Shown: one piece after another, positions 8,538 through 17,645 of the stretch
Numbering within the stretch: the first letter of the stretch is position 1
Layout: every line of letters starts with the position of its first letter
From: Kiloniellaceae bacterium
GTDB taxonomy: Bacteria; Pseudomonadota; Alphaproteobacteria; Kiloniellales; Kiloniellaceae
Reading direction: 5' to 3'
Length of the DNA: 64,000 nt
NCBI GenBank assembly: GCA_021776195.1
Contig: JAJFGK010000062.1
Span: forward strand, 36,980-100,979
Translations under genes and position numbers: made by a program
The notes under the pieces: generated by a model
What the model saw: the letters and a program-made list of their open reading frames with translations, nothing else
What the model was told of the DNA's origin: nothing
Database searches by the model: none

Positions 8538-10220
8538 TCAGATCGGACAGACCAGGCTGCCCAGGCGCTCGGTGAGCTTCAGGTTCTCGCTGTAGTCGAC
8601 GGGAACGGCGATCAAGGCCGGGCCGGGCTGGGTAAAGGCCTCATCCAGCGCGGACCCGAATGCCTCGGCGCTTTCGATGCGCCGGCCCCAAAGGCCGAAG
8701 GCTTGCGCCAAGACCTCGAAATCGGGATTGCTGAAGGCGAGGTCGGAATGCCGGCCATCGAACTGGGACTGCTGTTTCCATTTGATCAGGCCATACTCGC
8801 CATCGTCCCAGATCACGATCACAATGTTGAGATTGAGCCGGACAGCGGTCTCCAGGTCCTGCAGGTTCATCAAAAAGCCGGCGTCGCCGCAGACCGCCAC
8901 CACCCGGCGTTCGGGGAACGCGATCTTGGCGCCAATCGCGCCCGGCAGGGCGAAGCCCATGGAGCAGAAGCCGTTGGAGATCAGGCAGGTGTTGGGCTCG
9001 TAGCATTGATAATAGCGCGCGACCCACATCTTGTGGGCGCCGACGTCCGACAGCAGGATGTCGTCGCGGTCCATGGCCCGGCGCAGGTCGCTCAGGATCC
9101 GCTGCGGCTTCATCGGAAAGGCCCGGTCCTCGGCCTCGGCCGACAGATCGTCGGCGATCGTCTGGTGAAGGTCCCGGCGGCCGGCGATATCGAACAGCGG
9201 CAGCCGATCCTCGAAGCGGTCGTTCAGTTCCTCGTTGAGGTGCCACAGGGCGTCGGCCACATCGGCGTCGATCTCGACCTCGGGCTGATAGGCCCTGTCG
9301 ATCTCCGCCGGTTCGAAATCGATGTGGATGATCCGCTTCTTGACGCCGTTGTTCCAGAACTCCGGGGCGTATTCGACCAGATCGTAGCCCACGGCGATGA
9401 TGGTATCGGCCCGGTCGAGAGCGAGGGAGATGTGGTCGCGCGACTGCAGGCCAATGGTGAAGAGGCAGTGCGGATCGTCCAGCGGCATGCCGCCCTTGCC
9501 CATGAAGGTATTGACCACGCCGATGCCGGTCTTGTGGGCCAGGCGGCGCAACTGGCGGACCGCGTCTTTGCGGATTGCCCCGTTACCGGCCAGGATCAGC
9601 ACGTCCTCGGCCTCGGCGATGATCTGGGCGGCCTGGGCGATGGCCTTGTGGTCGGCGGCCGGCCGGCGCAGCTTGCGCGGCATCAGGGGCCGCAGTGAAA
9701 CGGTCTCCTTGGCGATGTCCTCGGGCAGCTCGATGAGGCAGGCGCCGGGCTTTTCCATGGCGGCGATCTTGAAGGCCTTGCGCACCACCTCGGGCAGGGC
9801 CTCGGTGTTTGCGATCGACCGCGCCCACTTCGTGATCGGCTTGAACATGGCCACGGCGTCCATGTTCTGGTGGCTCTCCTTGTGCAGGCGGTCGGTGTCG
9901 GCCTGGCCGACGATGGCGACCAGCGGCGCGCGGTCCATGTTGGCGTCGGCGACGCCGGTGACCAGATTGGTGGCGCCGGGACCCAGGGTCGCCAGGCAAA
10001 CTCCCGGACTGCCGGTCAGGCGGCCGTGGGCGTCGGCCATGAAGGCGGCGGCCTGTTCGTGGCGACAGAGCACGAAGCGGATCGCGCTGTCCTCCAGGGA
10101 GATCATCAGGTCGGCGTTCTCTTCGCCCGGCACGCCGAAGATATGGGTGACGCCCTCCTGCTCGAGACATTGCACGAACAGGTCCGAGGCCTTGATCGCC
10201 TCGCCCGGGTGTTTGGTCAT
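8538..10220 (-). CDS. acetolactate synthase-like thiamine-diphosphate enzyme (catabolic AlsS/BudB type)
   Basis: This 560-residue enzyme has the three-domain pyruvate-oxidase layout. The catalytic glutamate is E55 in LCRHEQAAAFMADAHGR. The middle domain is the usual Rossmann-like half. The diphosphate-binding motif starts GDAGFLMNLQDLETA and ends in WDD. The C-terminal VPVDYSENLKL resembles the VPVDYSDN end of Bacillus AlsS more than biosynthetic IlvB, and no small regulatory subunit is nearby. Expected reaction is condensation of two pyruvates to 2-acetolactate, but related enzymes use other 2-oxo acids. GAGGAG precedes the ATG. It lies 41 bp downstream of the glutamate-synthase-like gene and is probably co-transcribed with it. 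Confidence 0.85.
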   Translation of the reverse strand: MTKHPGEAIKASDLFVQCLEQEGVTHIFGVPGEENADLMISLEDSAIRFVLCRHEQAAAFMADAHGRLTGSPGVCLATLGPGATNLVTGVADANMDRAPLVAIVGQADTDRLHKESHQNMDAVAMFKPITKWARSIANTEALPEVVRKAFKIAAMEKPGACLIELPEDIAKETVSLRPLMPRKLRRPAADHKAIAQAAQIIAEAEDVLILAGNGAIRKDAVRQLRRLAHKTGIGVVNTFMGKGGMPLDDPHCLFTIGLQSRDHISLALDRADTIIAVGYDLVEYAPEFWNNGVKKRIIHIDFEPAEIDRAYQPEVEIDADVADALWHLNEELNDRFEDRLPLFDIAGRRDLHQTIADDLSAEAEDRAFPMKPQRILSDLRRAMDRDDILLSDVGAHKMWVARYYQCYEPNTCLISNGFCSMGFALPGAIGAKIAFPERRVVAVCGDAGFLMNLQDLETAVRLNLNIVIVIWDDGEYGLIKWKQQSQFDGRHSDLAFSNPDFEVLAQAFGLWGRRIESAEAFGSALDEAFTQPGPALIAVPVDYSENLKLTERLGSLVCPI

Positions 10221-10261
10221 CGGCTGGCTCCTCTAACGTCGAAATGGCGGGGTCGAACCAG

Positions 10262-11818
10262 TTAGATCGTCCCGACCGTTGCGGTCTGGTCCTGGGCCGT
10301 GGCCGGGCTGGTCAGAATGTTGCCGGGAATCTGGTCCGGATAAATCTCGTCGATCGCTTTGGAGCGGCCGTTGTCGACGACGATGCGGGCGTGGTGCCGT
10401 CTGAGCTGACGCGGCTCGGGCACGCCGCAGGAATGGGCGATGACCTCGATCTCGTGGGTCATGTTCTTGACGTAGTGGGCGACCCGCTCGGCCTTGTCGA
10501 TCGGATCGAGACCTTTCTGCAGCACGGGATCGTGGGTGGTGATGCCGGTCGGACAGGTGTTTTTGTTGCACTGCATGGCCTGGATGCAGCCCAGCGCCAG
10601 CATGAAGCCGCGCGCCGAGTTCACGAAATCCGCGCCGACGCAAAAGGCCCAGGCGGCCTCGGCCGGATTGATCAGCTTGCCCGAGGCGATGACCTTGACC
10701 CGGTCGCGAAGGCCCCAGGCGATCAGGCTGTCGATCACCAGGGGCAGGCTTTCCTGCAGGGGCAGGCCGACGTTGTCCATCAGGCTCAGGGGCGCCGCGC
10801 CGGTGCCGCCGTCGCCGCTGTCCACCGTGATAAAGTCGGGCGCCGATTCGAGGCCTCGCTCGTGAACCAGGGCGAAGAGCCCGGCAAGCCAATCCACACT
10901 GCCGATCACGCACTTGAAGCCGACCGGCTTGCCGGTGACCCGCCGGACGCGGTCGATCAGATCGAGGAGATCCTCGGCGCTGTCAACGTCGAGATGCCGA
11001 TTGGGGCTGAGCGAATCCTCGCCTTCGGGGATGCCCCGGATGGTGGCGATCTCCGCGGTCACCTTGTCGCCCGGAAGGATACCACCCTTGCCCGGCTTGG
11101 CACCCTGGCTCAGTTTCACTTCGATCATCTTGACCTGATCGTGGCCGGCGACCTCGCGCAGCTTCTCGTCGCTCAGATTGCCGGCTGCGTCGCGCACGCC
11201 GTACTTCGCGGTGCCCATCTGAAAGACGATGTCGCAGCCGCCTTCCAGGTGGTAGGGCGAGAGGCCGCCTTCACCGGTGTTGAGCCATGAACCGGCCTTG
11301 CGCGCGCCGTTCGACAGGGCCCTGACCGCGACCTTGGAGATGGCGCCATAACTCATGGCCGACACGTTGAAGAGGCTGGCGGTGGTGTAGGGTTGGGCGC
11401 AGTGCGGCCCGATGGTGACGGCTTGCGGCGGGGCGGAGTCCTGATCGAGGCCGGGAAAGGCGCAGTTCGCGAAGATGAGCGTGCCGACCGGCCGCAGATC
11501 CCGGGTCGAGCCGAAGGCGACCATGGTGTCGAGATTCTTGGCGGCCCGGTAGACATAGGAGCGCTGCTCGCGATTGAAGGGCAGCTCTTCGCGGTCCATG
11601 GCGAAGAAGTACTGGCGGAAGAAGGTGCCCATGTGTTCGAAAAAGTAGCGGAAGCGGCCGATCACCGGGTAGTTGCGCCGGATCGCCTGGCGGGTTTGCG
11701 TGACATCCAGGACATAGAGGCCGACCACGAGAAGCACGCCGAGGCCGACCGCGACGATGAAAACGACGGCCAACACGATCGCCAACTGGATCACGAAATC
11801 CGGAACCATGGTTTCCAT
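10262..11818 (-). CDS. FMN-binding glutamate synthase-like protein with N-terminal membrane anchor
   Basis: This 518-residue protein consists of an N-terminal transmembrane helix (residues ~10-35) followed by the synthase domain of GltB. Visible hallmarks are the FMN-barrel segments SAMSYGAIS, GGCDIVFQMGTAKYG and VKMIEVKLSQGAKPGKGG. The 3Fe-4S cysteine motif CIQAMQCNKNTC has C-x5-C-x4-C spacing. The amidotransferase and GXGXG domains of full GltB are absent, so it is a stand-alone synthase-domain protein whose real reaction is unknown. GGGGGGAG precedes the start. It is the first gene of a pair with the AlsS-like enzyme. Confidence 0.9.
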   Translation of the reverse strand: METMVPDFVIQLAIVLAVVFIVAVGLGVLLVVGLYVLDVTQTRQAIRRNYPVIGRFRYFFEHMGTFFRQYFFAMDREELPFNREQRSYVYRAAKNLDTMVAFGSTRDLRPVGTLIFANCAFPGLDQDSAPPQAVTIGPHCAQPYTTASLFNVSAMSYGAISKVAVRALSNGARKAGSWLNTGEGGLSPYHLEGGCDIVFQMGTAKYGVRDAAGNLSDEKLREVAGHDQVKMIEVKLSQGAKPGKGGILPGDKVTAEIATIRGIPEGEDSLSPNRHLDVDSAEDLLDLIDRVRRVTGKPVGFKCVIGSVDWLAGLFALVHERGLESAPDFITVDSGDGGTGAAPLSLMDNVGLPLQESLPLVIDSLIAWGLRDRVKVIASGKLINPAEAAWAFCVGADFVNSARGFMLALGCIQAMQCNKNTCPTGITTHDPVLQKGLDPIDKAERVAHYVKNMTHEIEVIAHSCGVPEPRQLRRHHARIVVDNGRSKAIDEIYPDQIPGNILTSPATAQDQTATVGTI

Positions 11819-11841
11819 GGCGCTGCTCCCCCCCTAGGATT

Positions 11842-11854
11842 ATCTAATCTAGAT
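11842..11854. promoter_or_regulatory. small inverted repeat upstream of the glutamate-synthase-like gene
   Basis: ATCTA-ATC-TAGAT forms a perfect 5-bp inverted repeat in a short AT-rich patch, 24-36 bases upstream of the start codon at 11818. It may be an operator overlapping the promoter. Evidence is only symmetry and position. Confidence 0.3.
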
Positions 11855-11973
11855 GATAGAGGCGCCCGGCGATGCAAGCGATCCAATAATCACGCTTTCG
11901 TGGGGAGCGTTCTCGTCCGAGGCTCATGACGCGGTTGGCGATGAGAGGGCAGCCTGCCGTAAAGCGGCGGGCT

Positions 11974-12276
11974 TTAGGTCTGCGATTCCTCCGGCTCGTC
12001 ATCGGCCGGGTCGTCGTCGCGCGGCGTGGCCGGATTTCGGCGCCGGATAATAATATCGCCCTGTTCGTTGACTTCGGGCACGTCGTACTGTGGGATCATC
12101 TCGATCATCAGCTCGATCGCCCGCAGCATCTGCTCCATGCCCTGACGGGCCAGTTCCTGCGGGTCTTCTGGTTCGCCCGCCGTGACCGCGGTCGGGGCGG
12201 CGAATGGAAGGGCCAGGGCCAGCGAGAAGAAAATCGGCCGGACGACGCACCGAATCGGCTCAAAGGGGTTGGGCAT
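11974..12276 (-). CDS. small exported protein, conserved in alphaproteobacteria
   Basis: This 100-residue protein has an N-terminal signal-like helix (IFFSLALALPFAAP) followed by an acidic helical segment ELARQGMEQMLRAIELMIEMIP. A polar tail contains GDIIIRRRNPATP and ends rich in Asp and Glu. The same pattern is familiar from small alphaproteobacterial proteins that databases often mislabel as AAA+ ATPases; no ATP-binding motif is present. AAGGAG seven bases upstream selects the ATG at 12276 over an in-frame ATG at 12300. Function unknown; the periplasm is the likely location. Confidence 0.75.
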   Translation of the reverse strand: MPNPFEPIRCVVRPIFFSLALALPFAAPTAVTAGEPEDPQELARQGMEQMLRAIELMIEMIPQYDVPEVNEQGDIIIRRRNPATPRDDDPADDEPEESQT

Positions 12277-12414
12277 CGGGTGACTCCTTGTACCTGCCAT
12301 ATGAATTCGTCCCGGATGGGGCCCGGTTCAAGCCAAAAAGTTCATCCCCCTCGGCCCGATGGGTCCCGCAACCTTTCGACCCCCGCCGCAATCAAGGGGG
12401 TGATCATGGCGAAA

Positions 12415-12597
12415 TTATGGTTCGCGCTCGATTTGCTTGCCATCGAGCCGGTCCTTGGCCCGCGCCCGTTCGTCCTCGGACTTGCGGCGCTCGGCCTTGG
12501 TCATGCCATGAGTCACGCGGTTCTGTTCGGCGCGGGCTTCTTTCTCGGCACGTGCCGCGCGCTTGCGAACCTGGCGAAGGTTGACGATCTCTGCCAT
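12415..12597 (-). CDS. DUF4169 family small basic protein
   Basis: This 60-residue, strongly charged protein begins MAEIVNLRQVRKRAARAEKE and continues with an Arg/Lys/Glu-rich helix containing TKAERRKSEDERARA. The opening sequence and length match DUF4169, a family restricted mainly to alphaproteobacteria. Function is unknown. It stands alone between the small exported protein and the amidase, transcribed away from the amidase. Confidence 0.85.
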   Translation of the reverse strand: MAEIVNLRQVRKRAARAEKEARAEQNRVTHGMTKAERRKSEDERARAKDRLDGKQIEREP

Positions 12598-12714
12598 CGG
12601 CGGAGTCTGGCCGGCGGCCGTGCGATGGGCAAGAGGCTTGTGAGGCCTTTTGGGCCGACGCCTCGGGGGTTAATGTAGGACGGGCCTGGGGCCCAGGAAG
12701 TTGGGGAAACGCCG

Positions 12715-14106
12715 ATGACAGATGACTTGACCATGATGACGGCAGTCGAGATGACCGGGCGTTTTCGCGACGGGACGCTCTCGCCGGTCGAGGTGACCGC
12801 GGCCGTGCTGGCGCGGATCGATAGGCTCAATCCGCAGCTCAACGCCTTCGTCGTGATCGATCGCGAGGCGGCCGAGGCCGCTGCCCTGGCGTCTCAGGAA
12901 CGCTGGCATATTCAGGCCCCGAAAAGTCGCATCGATGGCGTCCCGACCACGATCAAGGACATCGTCGATACCGTCGGCTGGCCCGCGCGAAAGGGCTCCC
13001 TGGTGACCTCCGAGGCGCCGGCAACGGTTGATTCGCCAGTATCCGCGCGTCTGCGCGAGCACGGGGCCGTGTTGCTCGGCAATACCGCCACGCCGGAGTT
13101 CGGCTGGAAGGGGGTGACCGACTCGCGGCTCACCGGCATCACGCGCAATCCCTGGAACCTGGCCAAGACCCCTGGCGGTTCGTCGGGCGGGGCCGCGGCT
13201 GCCGTGGCGGCTGGACTCGGTGCTCTCGCCGTCGGCACCGACGGGGGGGGCTCGATCCGCATTCCCGCCGGCTTCACCGGGGTGTTCGGGCTGAAGCCTT
13301 CCTTCGGGCGGGTTCCGGCCTTTCCGGCGAGCCCCTTCGGTACGGTTTCGCACCTCGGTCCCATGACCCGCGGCGTGACCGATGCCGCGTTGATGCTCAC
13401 CGTGATGTCGCGGCCCGATCCCCGCAACTGGCACCCTCTGCCAGCCGATAGCGCCGACTACACCCACGGCCTGGACGACGGCCTGTCCGGACTGCGCATC
13501 GCCTTTTCGCCGACCCTGGGTGGGCAGCGCGTCGATCCCGAAGTGGCAGGCCTGGTGGCGGCGGCGGCGCAGAAGTTCGCCGAGCTGGGCGCGACGGTGG
13601 AGGAGGCCGAGCCTGTCCTTCCCGAGCTCGATGACATATTTCGGACTCACTGGTTTGTCGGTGCGGCCAACCTCCTGGCCCGCTTCGATAGCGACCAGCG
13701 CAGTCTGATCGACCCCGGGCTGCAAGAGATCGCCGCCCAGGGCGCGCAGATCGCGCTGCTCGACTACGTGGCGGCGACCGACCGGCGCCGCGACCTGCAG
13801 CTTGCCATGAGCCTCTTTCACCAGGACCACGACCTGCTGCTGACCCCGACCTTGCCGATCCCGGCCTTCGATGCCGGAATCGAGTATCCGTCCGACTACG
13901 GCGATGACCGCTGGTGCGATTGGACGCCCTTCAGCTATCCCTTCAACCTGACCAAACAACCTGCCTGCTCGGTGCCCTGCGGTCTGACCCAGGCGGGTCT
14001 GCCGGTCGGCCTGCAGATCGTCGGGCCACTCTATGGCGATGCGACGGTCCTGCGCGCGGCACGGGCCTACGAGAGCGCGGCGCCCTGGAGGTTTCCGTCG
14101 CTTTGA
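12715..14106 (+). CDS. amidase signature family hydrolase
   Basis: This 463-residue hydrolase has the complete amidase-signature triad: the lysine in GVPTTIKDIVDT, the cis-serine in TPGGSSGGAAAAVA and the nucleophile serine in GTDGGGSIRIPAGFTGVFGLK. It cleaves a carboxylic or cyclic amide; members near this sequence type are annotated as 6-aminohexanoate-cyclic-dimer hydrolases, indole-acetamide hydrolases or GatA-like proteins. The substrate cannot be read from sequence. There is no signal peptide, so it is cytoplasmic. No gatB or gatC lies nearby, arguing against a tRNA amidotransferase role. It converges with the retropepsin gene 30 bp downstream. Confidence 0.92.
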   Translation: MTDDLTMMTAVEMTGRFRDGTLSPVEVTAAVLARIDRLNPQLNAFVVIDREAAEAAALASQERWHIQAPKSRIDGVPTTIKDIVDTVGWPARKGSLVTSEAPATVDSPVSARLREHGAVLLGNTATPEFGWKGVTDSRLTGITRNPWNLAKTPGGSSGGAAAAVAAGLGALAVGTDGGGSIRIPAGFTGVFGLKPSFGRVPAFPASPFGTVSHLGPMTRGVTDAALMLTVMSRPDPRNWHPLPADSADYTHGLDDGLSGLRIAFSPTLGGQRVDPEVAGLVAAAAQKFAELGATVEEAEPVLPELDDIFRTHWFVGAANLLARFDSDQRSLIDPGLQEIAAQGAQIALLDYVAATDRRRDLQLAMSLFHQDHDLLLTPTLPIPAFDAGIEYPSDYGDDRWCDWTPFSYPFNLTKQPACSVPCGLTQAGLPVGLQIVGPLYGDATVLRAARAYESAAPWRFPSL

Positions 14107-14136
14107 TGAGAGGTGAGATGGCCGGCGTAAGGACCG

Positions 14137-14766
14137 CTACCAGGCGAGCACCAGTTTCTGGTCGCGCACTTCGTAGCTCACCAGGCGGTTGAGGAACGAC
14201 ATGCCCAGAAGGGACACCGTCATGTCGCGTTCCATCACCGAGGCCTCGAGATCGTACATCTCGATCTCGCCGATGCGCAGTGAGCGCAGGACCACGGGCG
14301 CGGCCTTGGCGATTCCATTGGCGGTCTGATAGCTCTGGGTAAAGTCGGCCTCGCTCAAAAAGATCCCGGCCTGTTCCGCCGCGCCACGGCTCAGGATGAT
14401 ATGGCTGGCCCCGGTGTCGACCAGGAAATCGACGGCATCGCCATTGATCTCGGCAGTCAACTTGAAGTGCCCGCCGGCACCGGCGGGAATGACGATTTCC
14501 GAGGCTCCAGACTGCGAAGCCGCGGCCCTCGGTGCCGCCAAATTGGCGGCCGCGGCGGGTTTCGCGGCGGCGGCGGACGACGTTTGGCTGGGCTGGGTTG
14601 CGCTGCTTTGGATGCTGTCGTCGTTGCCGCTACTGATACCGACGACCACGGCAAGGACGATGCAAACGATCAGGATAATGCCGACATTGCGCAGAGTCGC
14701 GTTCAGGACGCCCTGGCTTTGATCCAGGTCGAGATCGTCCTCGAACTCTTCAAACTGGTCTTTCAC
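14137..14766 (-). CDS. membrane-anchored retropepsin-like aspartic protease (TIGR02281 type)
   Basis: This ~209-residue protein has an acidic cytoplasmic N-terminus (EEFEDDLDLDQ), one transmembrane helix (NVGIILIVCIVLAVVVGI), an Ala/Ser-rich linker and a C-terminal retroviral-type protease domain. The active-site motif is FLVDTGASHIILSRG, and the flap-side segment VSLLGMSFLNRL is typical. One domain per chain means it must dimerise. The GTG at 14766 is chosen because GGAG lies upstream of it; a TTG at 14787 has no ribosome-binding site. The catalytic domain should face the periplasm. Physiological substrate unknown. Confidence 0.88.
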   Translation of the reverse strand: MKDQFEEFEDDLDLDQSQGVLNATLRNVGIILIVCIVLAVVVGISSGNDDSIQSSATQPSQTSSAAAAKPAAAANLAAPRAAASQSGASEIVIPAGAGGHFKLTAEINGDAVDFLVDTGASHIILSRGAAEQAGIFLSEADFTQSYQTANGIAKAAPVVLRSLRIGEIEMYDLEASVMERDMTVSLLGMSFLNRLVSYEVRDQKLVLAW

Positions 14767-15155
14767 GGGTCTACTGCTCCGCGCCAATAAGACTCAGTAC
14801 CGGCTGGTTGCCGTCCTGTCAGCCTCGGCTATTTTTCCCGTTAAAGCATAACTATTCCCTAAAGTTCTGGGTTAAGCAGACCTTAAGAGAGCCCGCGACT
14901 CGGGGACGAAGGACGGCAAATGGGAAGGGGCGCTTCGCTCATTTGGTGTCGAATTGGATTTGTTCATTCAGGTGTTGCATGGCCTGGTTCATGAAAGATC
15001 GCCGGCAAACGATTGGAGGAATTGGCATTTCTCTCGAAACCTGAACGAGTGTTCAAGAAAGAAAATCTTAGTTTCCGTGTGTAGGGTGCCGTGTTAGAAT
15101 TCTCCGGTGTGTAGGGCAATCGAGGTTTCGAAAATGATAGAGGGAGGAACGCTCG
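14767..15155. other. intergenic region before the 46-residue ORF
   Basis: No gene is supported. The stretch holds the presumed promoter of the minus-strand protease gene and, from about 14830 to 15115, several AT-rich patches. The word GTGTGTAGGG occurs twice, at about 15077 and 15107. Nothing further was recognised. Confidence 0.4.
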
Positions 15156-15296
15156 ATGGTTGGAAATTTTTTTCTGACGTTCATCGTCGTTTGCATGGCC
15201 ATCTTGGTCGGCTACCCACTCTTCAAATGGCTTTCGGACTCAAAACGATTGGCGGGTAGCGTAAGGTCACGCGAACGCGAGAGGCGCAAGGCCTGA
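15156..15296 (+). CDS. 46-residue single-pass membrane protein
   Basis: An excellent ribosome-binding site, AGGGAGGAAC (15141-15150), precedes an ATG at 15156. The peptide has one hydrophobic helix (FFLTFIVVCMAILVGYPLF) followed by a short, very basic tail ending RSRERERRKA, then TGA. The positive-inside rule predicts an outside N-terminus and a cytoplasmic tail. It is an isolated gene about 430 bp upstream of the histidine kinase. No family is recognised; small proteins of this shape often modulate larger membrane proteins, but that is speculation here. Confidence 0.65.
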   Translation: MVGNFFLTFIVVCMAILVGYPLFKWLSDSKRLAGSVRSRERERRKA

Positions 15297-15722
15297 CCGT
15301 GCTGTCGGCCGAACCGCCCCCAAGAGAAGCGGGCGGCGGCCACTAATTTCTGGGGATCGGAAAGACTGGAATGGGCGGTGCCGCAAAGGCCGTTCGACGG
15401 GTGCTTGCCTGCGCCGCGGGTCCTCACCGGCAGCGCGGAGGGGCCGGCACGCCGGGGCCTGATGATCCGCGCGTCAGTCTTCAACCCCGCCAAGAAAAAT
15501 TTGTCTAAATTCTTGTATTAGGCATTAATCATTCGTTCATAGATGTTGACTTAACCTTAATAATTGAAATTGTGTGATAATTGACGCTAACCGATCCATG
15601 ATTGTCATGCGGATGCTGGCCATGCGACCAACAGGAACCCTTGCGCCCCTTCACCGCGGTCGATGCCAGCGGCCCGTCGGTCGACGCCGGTTGGTCGGGC
15701 CCGAACCGAAGGGACGGTGTTA
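15297..15722. other. AT-rich upstream region of the histidine kinase gene
   Basis: From about 15500 to 15590 the sequence is strikingly AT-rich for this genome and contains TTGACT at 15546-15551 and an extended -10-like TGTGATAAT at 15573-15581. These are candidate promoter elements for the kinase gene, but they do not form one ideally spaced pair. No gene is supported in 15297-15722. Confidence 0.4.
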
Positions 15723-17489
15723 ATGGCAACCGCCGCCGCGCCATCGCACGCCCGCGAAGCGACCGGCGCCGACCGGGCGAAGATACAGGACTTGCAGCGG
15801 CTCGCCGCCAAACAAGCGGCCTGTATCGAGTTGCTGGAGAAGGTGGCGCGGGTGGCGAACGGGGCGGAAAACGCCAAAACCGCCATCGAGGCTTGTCTTG
15901 ACACCCTTTGCGACTTCACCGGCTGGCCCCTGGGGCACGCTTATCTTGCCGAGAGCATGGCCGGCACCGAACTGGTGTCGCTCGGCCAGTGGCGTTGCGA
16001 GGGGCAATGGCGCGACGAAGACAGCGCCCGCTTCGCCAAGCTGATGGCGGCGACCCAGGCCGGTCCGGTGATTCGCGGCGAGGGTATTGTCGGGCGGGTC
16101 TGGCAGACAAAAGAACCGGAACTCGTCCTGGCGATCTCGCCGAAAGGGGCGGGTCGTCGGCTCGAGGCAGCCCGGCAAGCGGGCCTTCGGGCGGCCTTCG
16201 TCCTTCCAATCGTGGTCGACGACAAGGTGGCGGCGATCCTCGAGCTCTTCACCAGCGACACGCAGAGTGTCGGGGACTTCGAAAGCGAGGCGGTGGTGAG
16301 GTCGGCTGCGGTGCTGGGCCCGGTGATTAAACGGCTTCAGACCGAGCTCTTGCTACGCGACAACGAGGCCGTCATCCGTCTCGCGCAGAAGGCGGCCGGG
16401 GTCGGGTTTTGGATCTGGAACAGCCGTCGCGACGAGACCTTCCTGTCACCGGAACTAATGGGCATGCTGGGTCTGCCGACAGATAAGGGCCTGGTCGTGA
16501 CCGACGAGGATTATCTCGAGCGCTTTGTCGATCCATCGGACAGAGCCCGCTTGCGCGAGGTCTATATCGAAGAGTTCGAGGCCACACCCCATTTCGACAT
16601 TCTCTATCGCATACGCTGCGCCGACGACCGGCGGCTTTGGGTGCGGGAGACCTGCGAGGCGATCCGCGATTTCAGTGGGGCGGTCGGCCGGGCGGTCGGT
16701 GTGGTCCAGGACATCACGAATTTCAAGACTGTCGAAAGCGAACTGCTCCATGCCAAGGAAGCCGCCGAAGCGGCGAGCGACGCCAAATCGCTATTCCTGG
16801 CCAATGTCAGTCACGAACTGCGCACCCCGCTCAATGCGATAATCGGCTTTTCAGAAATCATGGAAGAAGAGATCTTCGGACCGGTCGGCGATGAACGCTA
16901 CCGAAACTATGTCGCCGACATTCGCGACAGCGGCCTACATCTGCTCAAGACCATCAACGACGTGCTCGACCTTTCCAAGGTCGAAGCCGGACGTTTTGAG
17001 ATGCATTTCGAATCGGCCGATTTCGCGGTGCAGGTCGAACAGGCGTTGCGCCTGATCAAGGGTCAGCGCGCCTTTGCCAAGCGTCGTATCGACGTAATCT
17101 TGCCGGAAGAGCCGCTCGTCCTTATCGCCGATCGTCACTCGCTCTGTCAGATCATTGTCAATCTAGTCTCCAACGCCTGCAAGTTTTCGCTGCCGCCCAG
17201 CCCGGTCAGGATCAGCGCCACGCGCTTGGACGACGGGTCGGTCACGATCACGGTGGAAGACCAGGGCATCGGCATGACGCCGACGGAGTTGGAATTGGCA
17301 CTTTCGCCCTTCCAGCAGGTCGACAGCAGCTTGAGCCGGGAATACGAAGGCTCCGGCCTCGGCCTGCCCCTGGTCAGGGCCATGGTGGAGCAGCATGGCG
17401 TCGGGCTATCCATCGGCTCGGTTCCCGGCGAGGGCACCCGGGTCAGCCTGCTTTGGCCGGCGGACCGGGTCGTGACGGAAGCGTCCTAG
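15723..17489 (+). CDS. cytoplasmic hybrid-free sensor histidine kinase (GAF-PAS-HisKA-HATPase)
   Basis: This 588-residue kinase opens with a short coiled coil, then a GAF domain (~40-195), a PAS/PAC domain (~205-340), a DHp domain with phospho-acceptor H364 in ANVSHELRTPLNAIIGF, and an ATP-binding domain. The ATP-binding domain shows LVSNACKFS (N box), DQGIGM (G1) and GSGLGLPLVRAMVEQHG (G2). No transmembrane segment or receiver domain is present, so it senses a cytoplasmic signal and must pass phosphate to an unlinked regulator; none is adjacent. The ATG at 15723 with AAGGGACGG upstream is preferred over one at 15663. Confidence 0.92.
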   Translation: MATAAAPSHAREATGADRAKIQDLQRLAAKQAACIELLEKVARVANGAENAKTAIEACLDTLCDFTGWPLGHAYLAESMAGTELVSLGQWRCEGQWRDEDSARFAKLMAATQAGPVIRGEGIVGRVWQTKEPELVLAISPKGAGRRLEAARQAGLRAAFVLPIVVDDKVAAILELFTSDTQSVGDFESEAVVRSAAVLGPVIKRLQTELLLRDNEAVIRLAQKAAGVGFWIWNSRRDETFLSPELMGMLGLPTDKGLVVTDEDYLERFVDPSDRARLREVYIEEFEATPHFDILYRIRCADDRRLWVRETCEAIRDFSGAVGRAVGVVQDITNFKTVESELLHAKEAAEAASDAKSLFLANVSHELRTPLNAIIGFSEIMEEEIFGPVGDERYRNYVADIRDSGLHLLKTINDVLDLSKVEAGRFEMHFESADFAVQVEQALRLIKGQRAFAKRRIDVILPEEPLVLIADRHSLCQIIVNLVSNACKFSLPPSPVRISATRLDDGSVTITVEDQGIGMTPTELELALSPFQQVDSSLSREYEGSGLGLPLVRAMVEQHGVGLSIGSVPGEGTRVSLLWPADRVVTEAS

Positions 17490-17630
17490 CTGCGCCTTCG
17501 TCCGCTCCAACGACTGAAACGACCGTGATCCCCGGACGGCGGTGGGCTTGGGCTGTCCGACTGGTCTTCGACCAAGACGCTTGCAACGACTCAAGACCGA
17601 CGCGATAGTGGTATCAGTGTTCAACCAGCG

Positions 17631-17644
17631 AAAGGAGGTGATCC
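17631..17644 (+). promoter_or_regulatory. extreme Shine-Dalgarno sequence
   Basis: AAAGGAGGTGATCC is complementary to the last 14 bases of bacterial 16S rRNA, far beyond the usual 4-6. It ends one base before an ATG at 17646, placing the AGGAGG core at a normal distance. It decides the start of the 26-codon ORF. Confidence 0.7.
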
Positions 17645-17645
17645 A

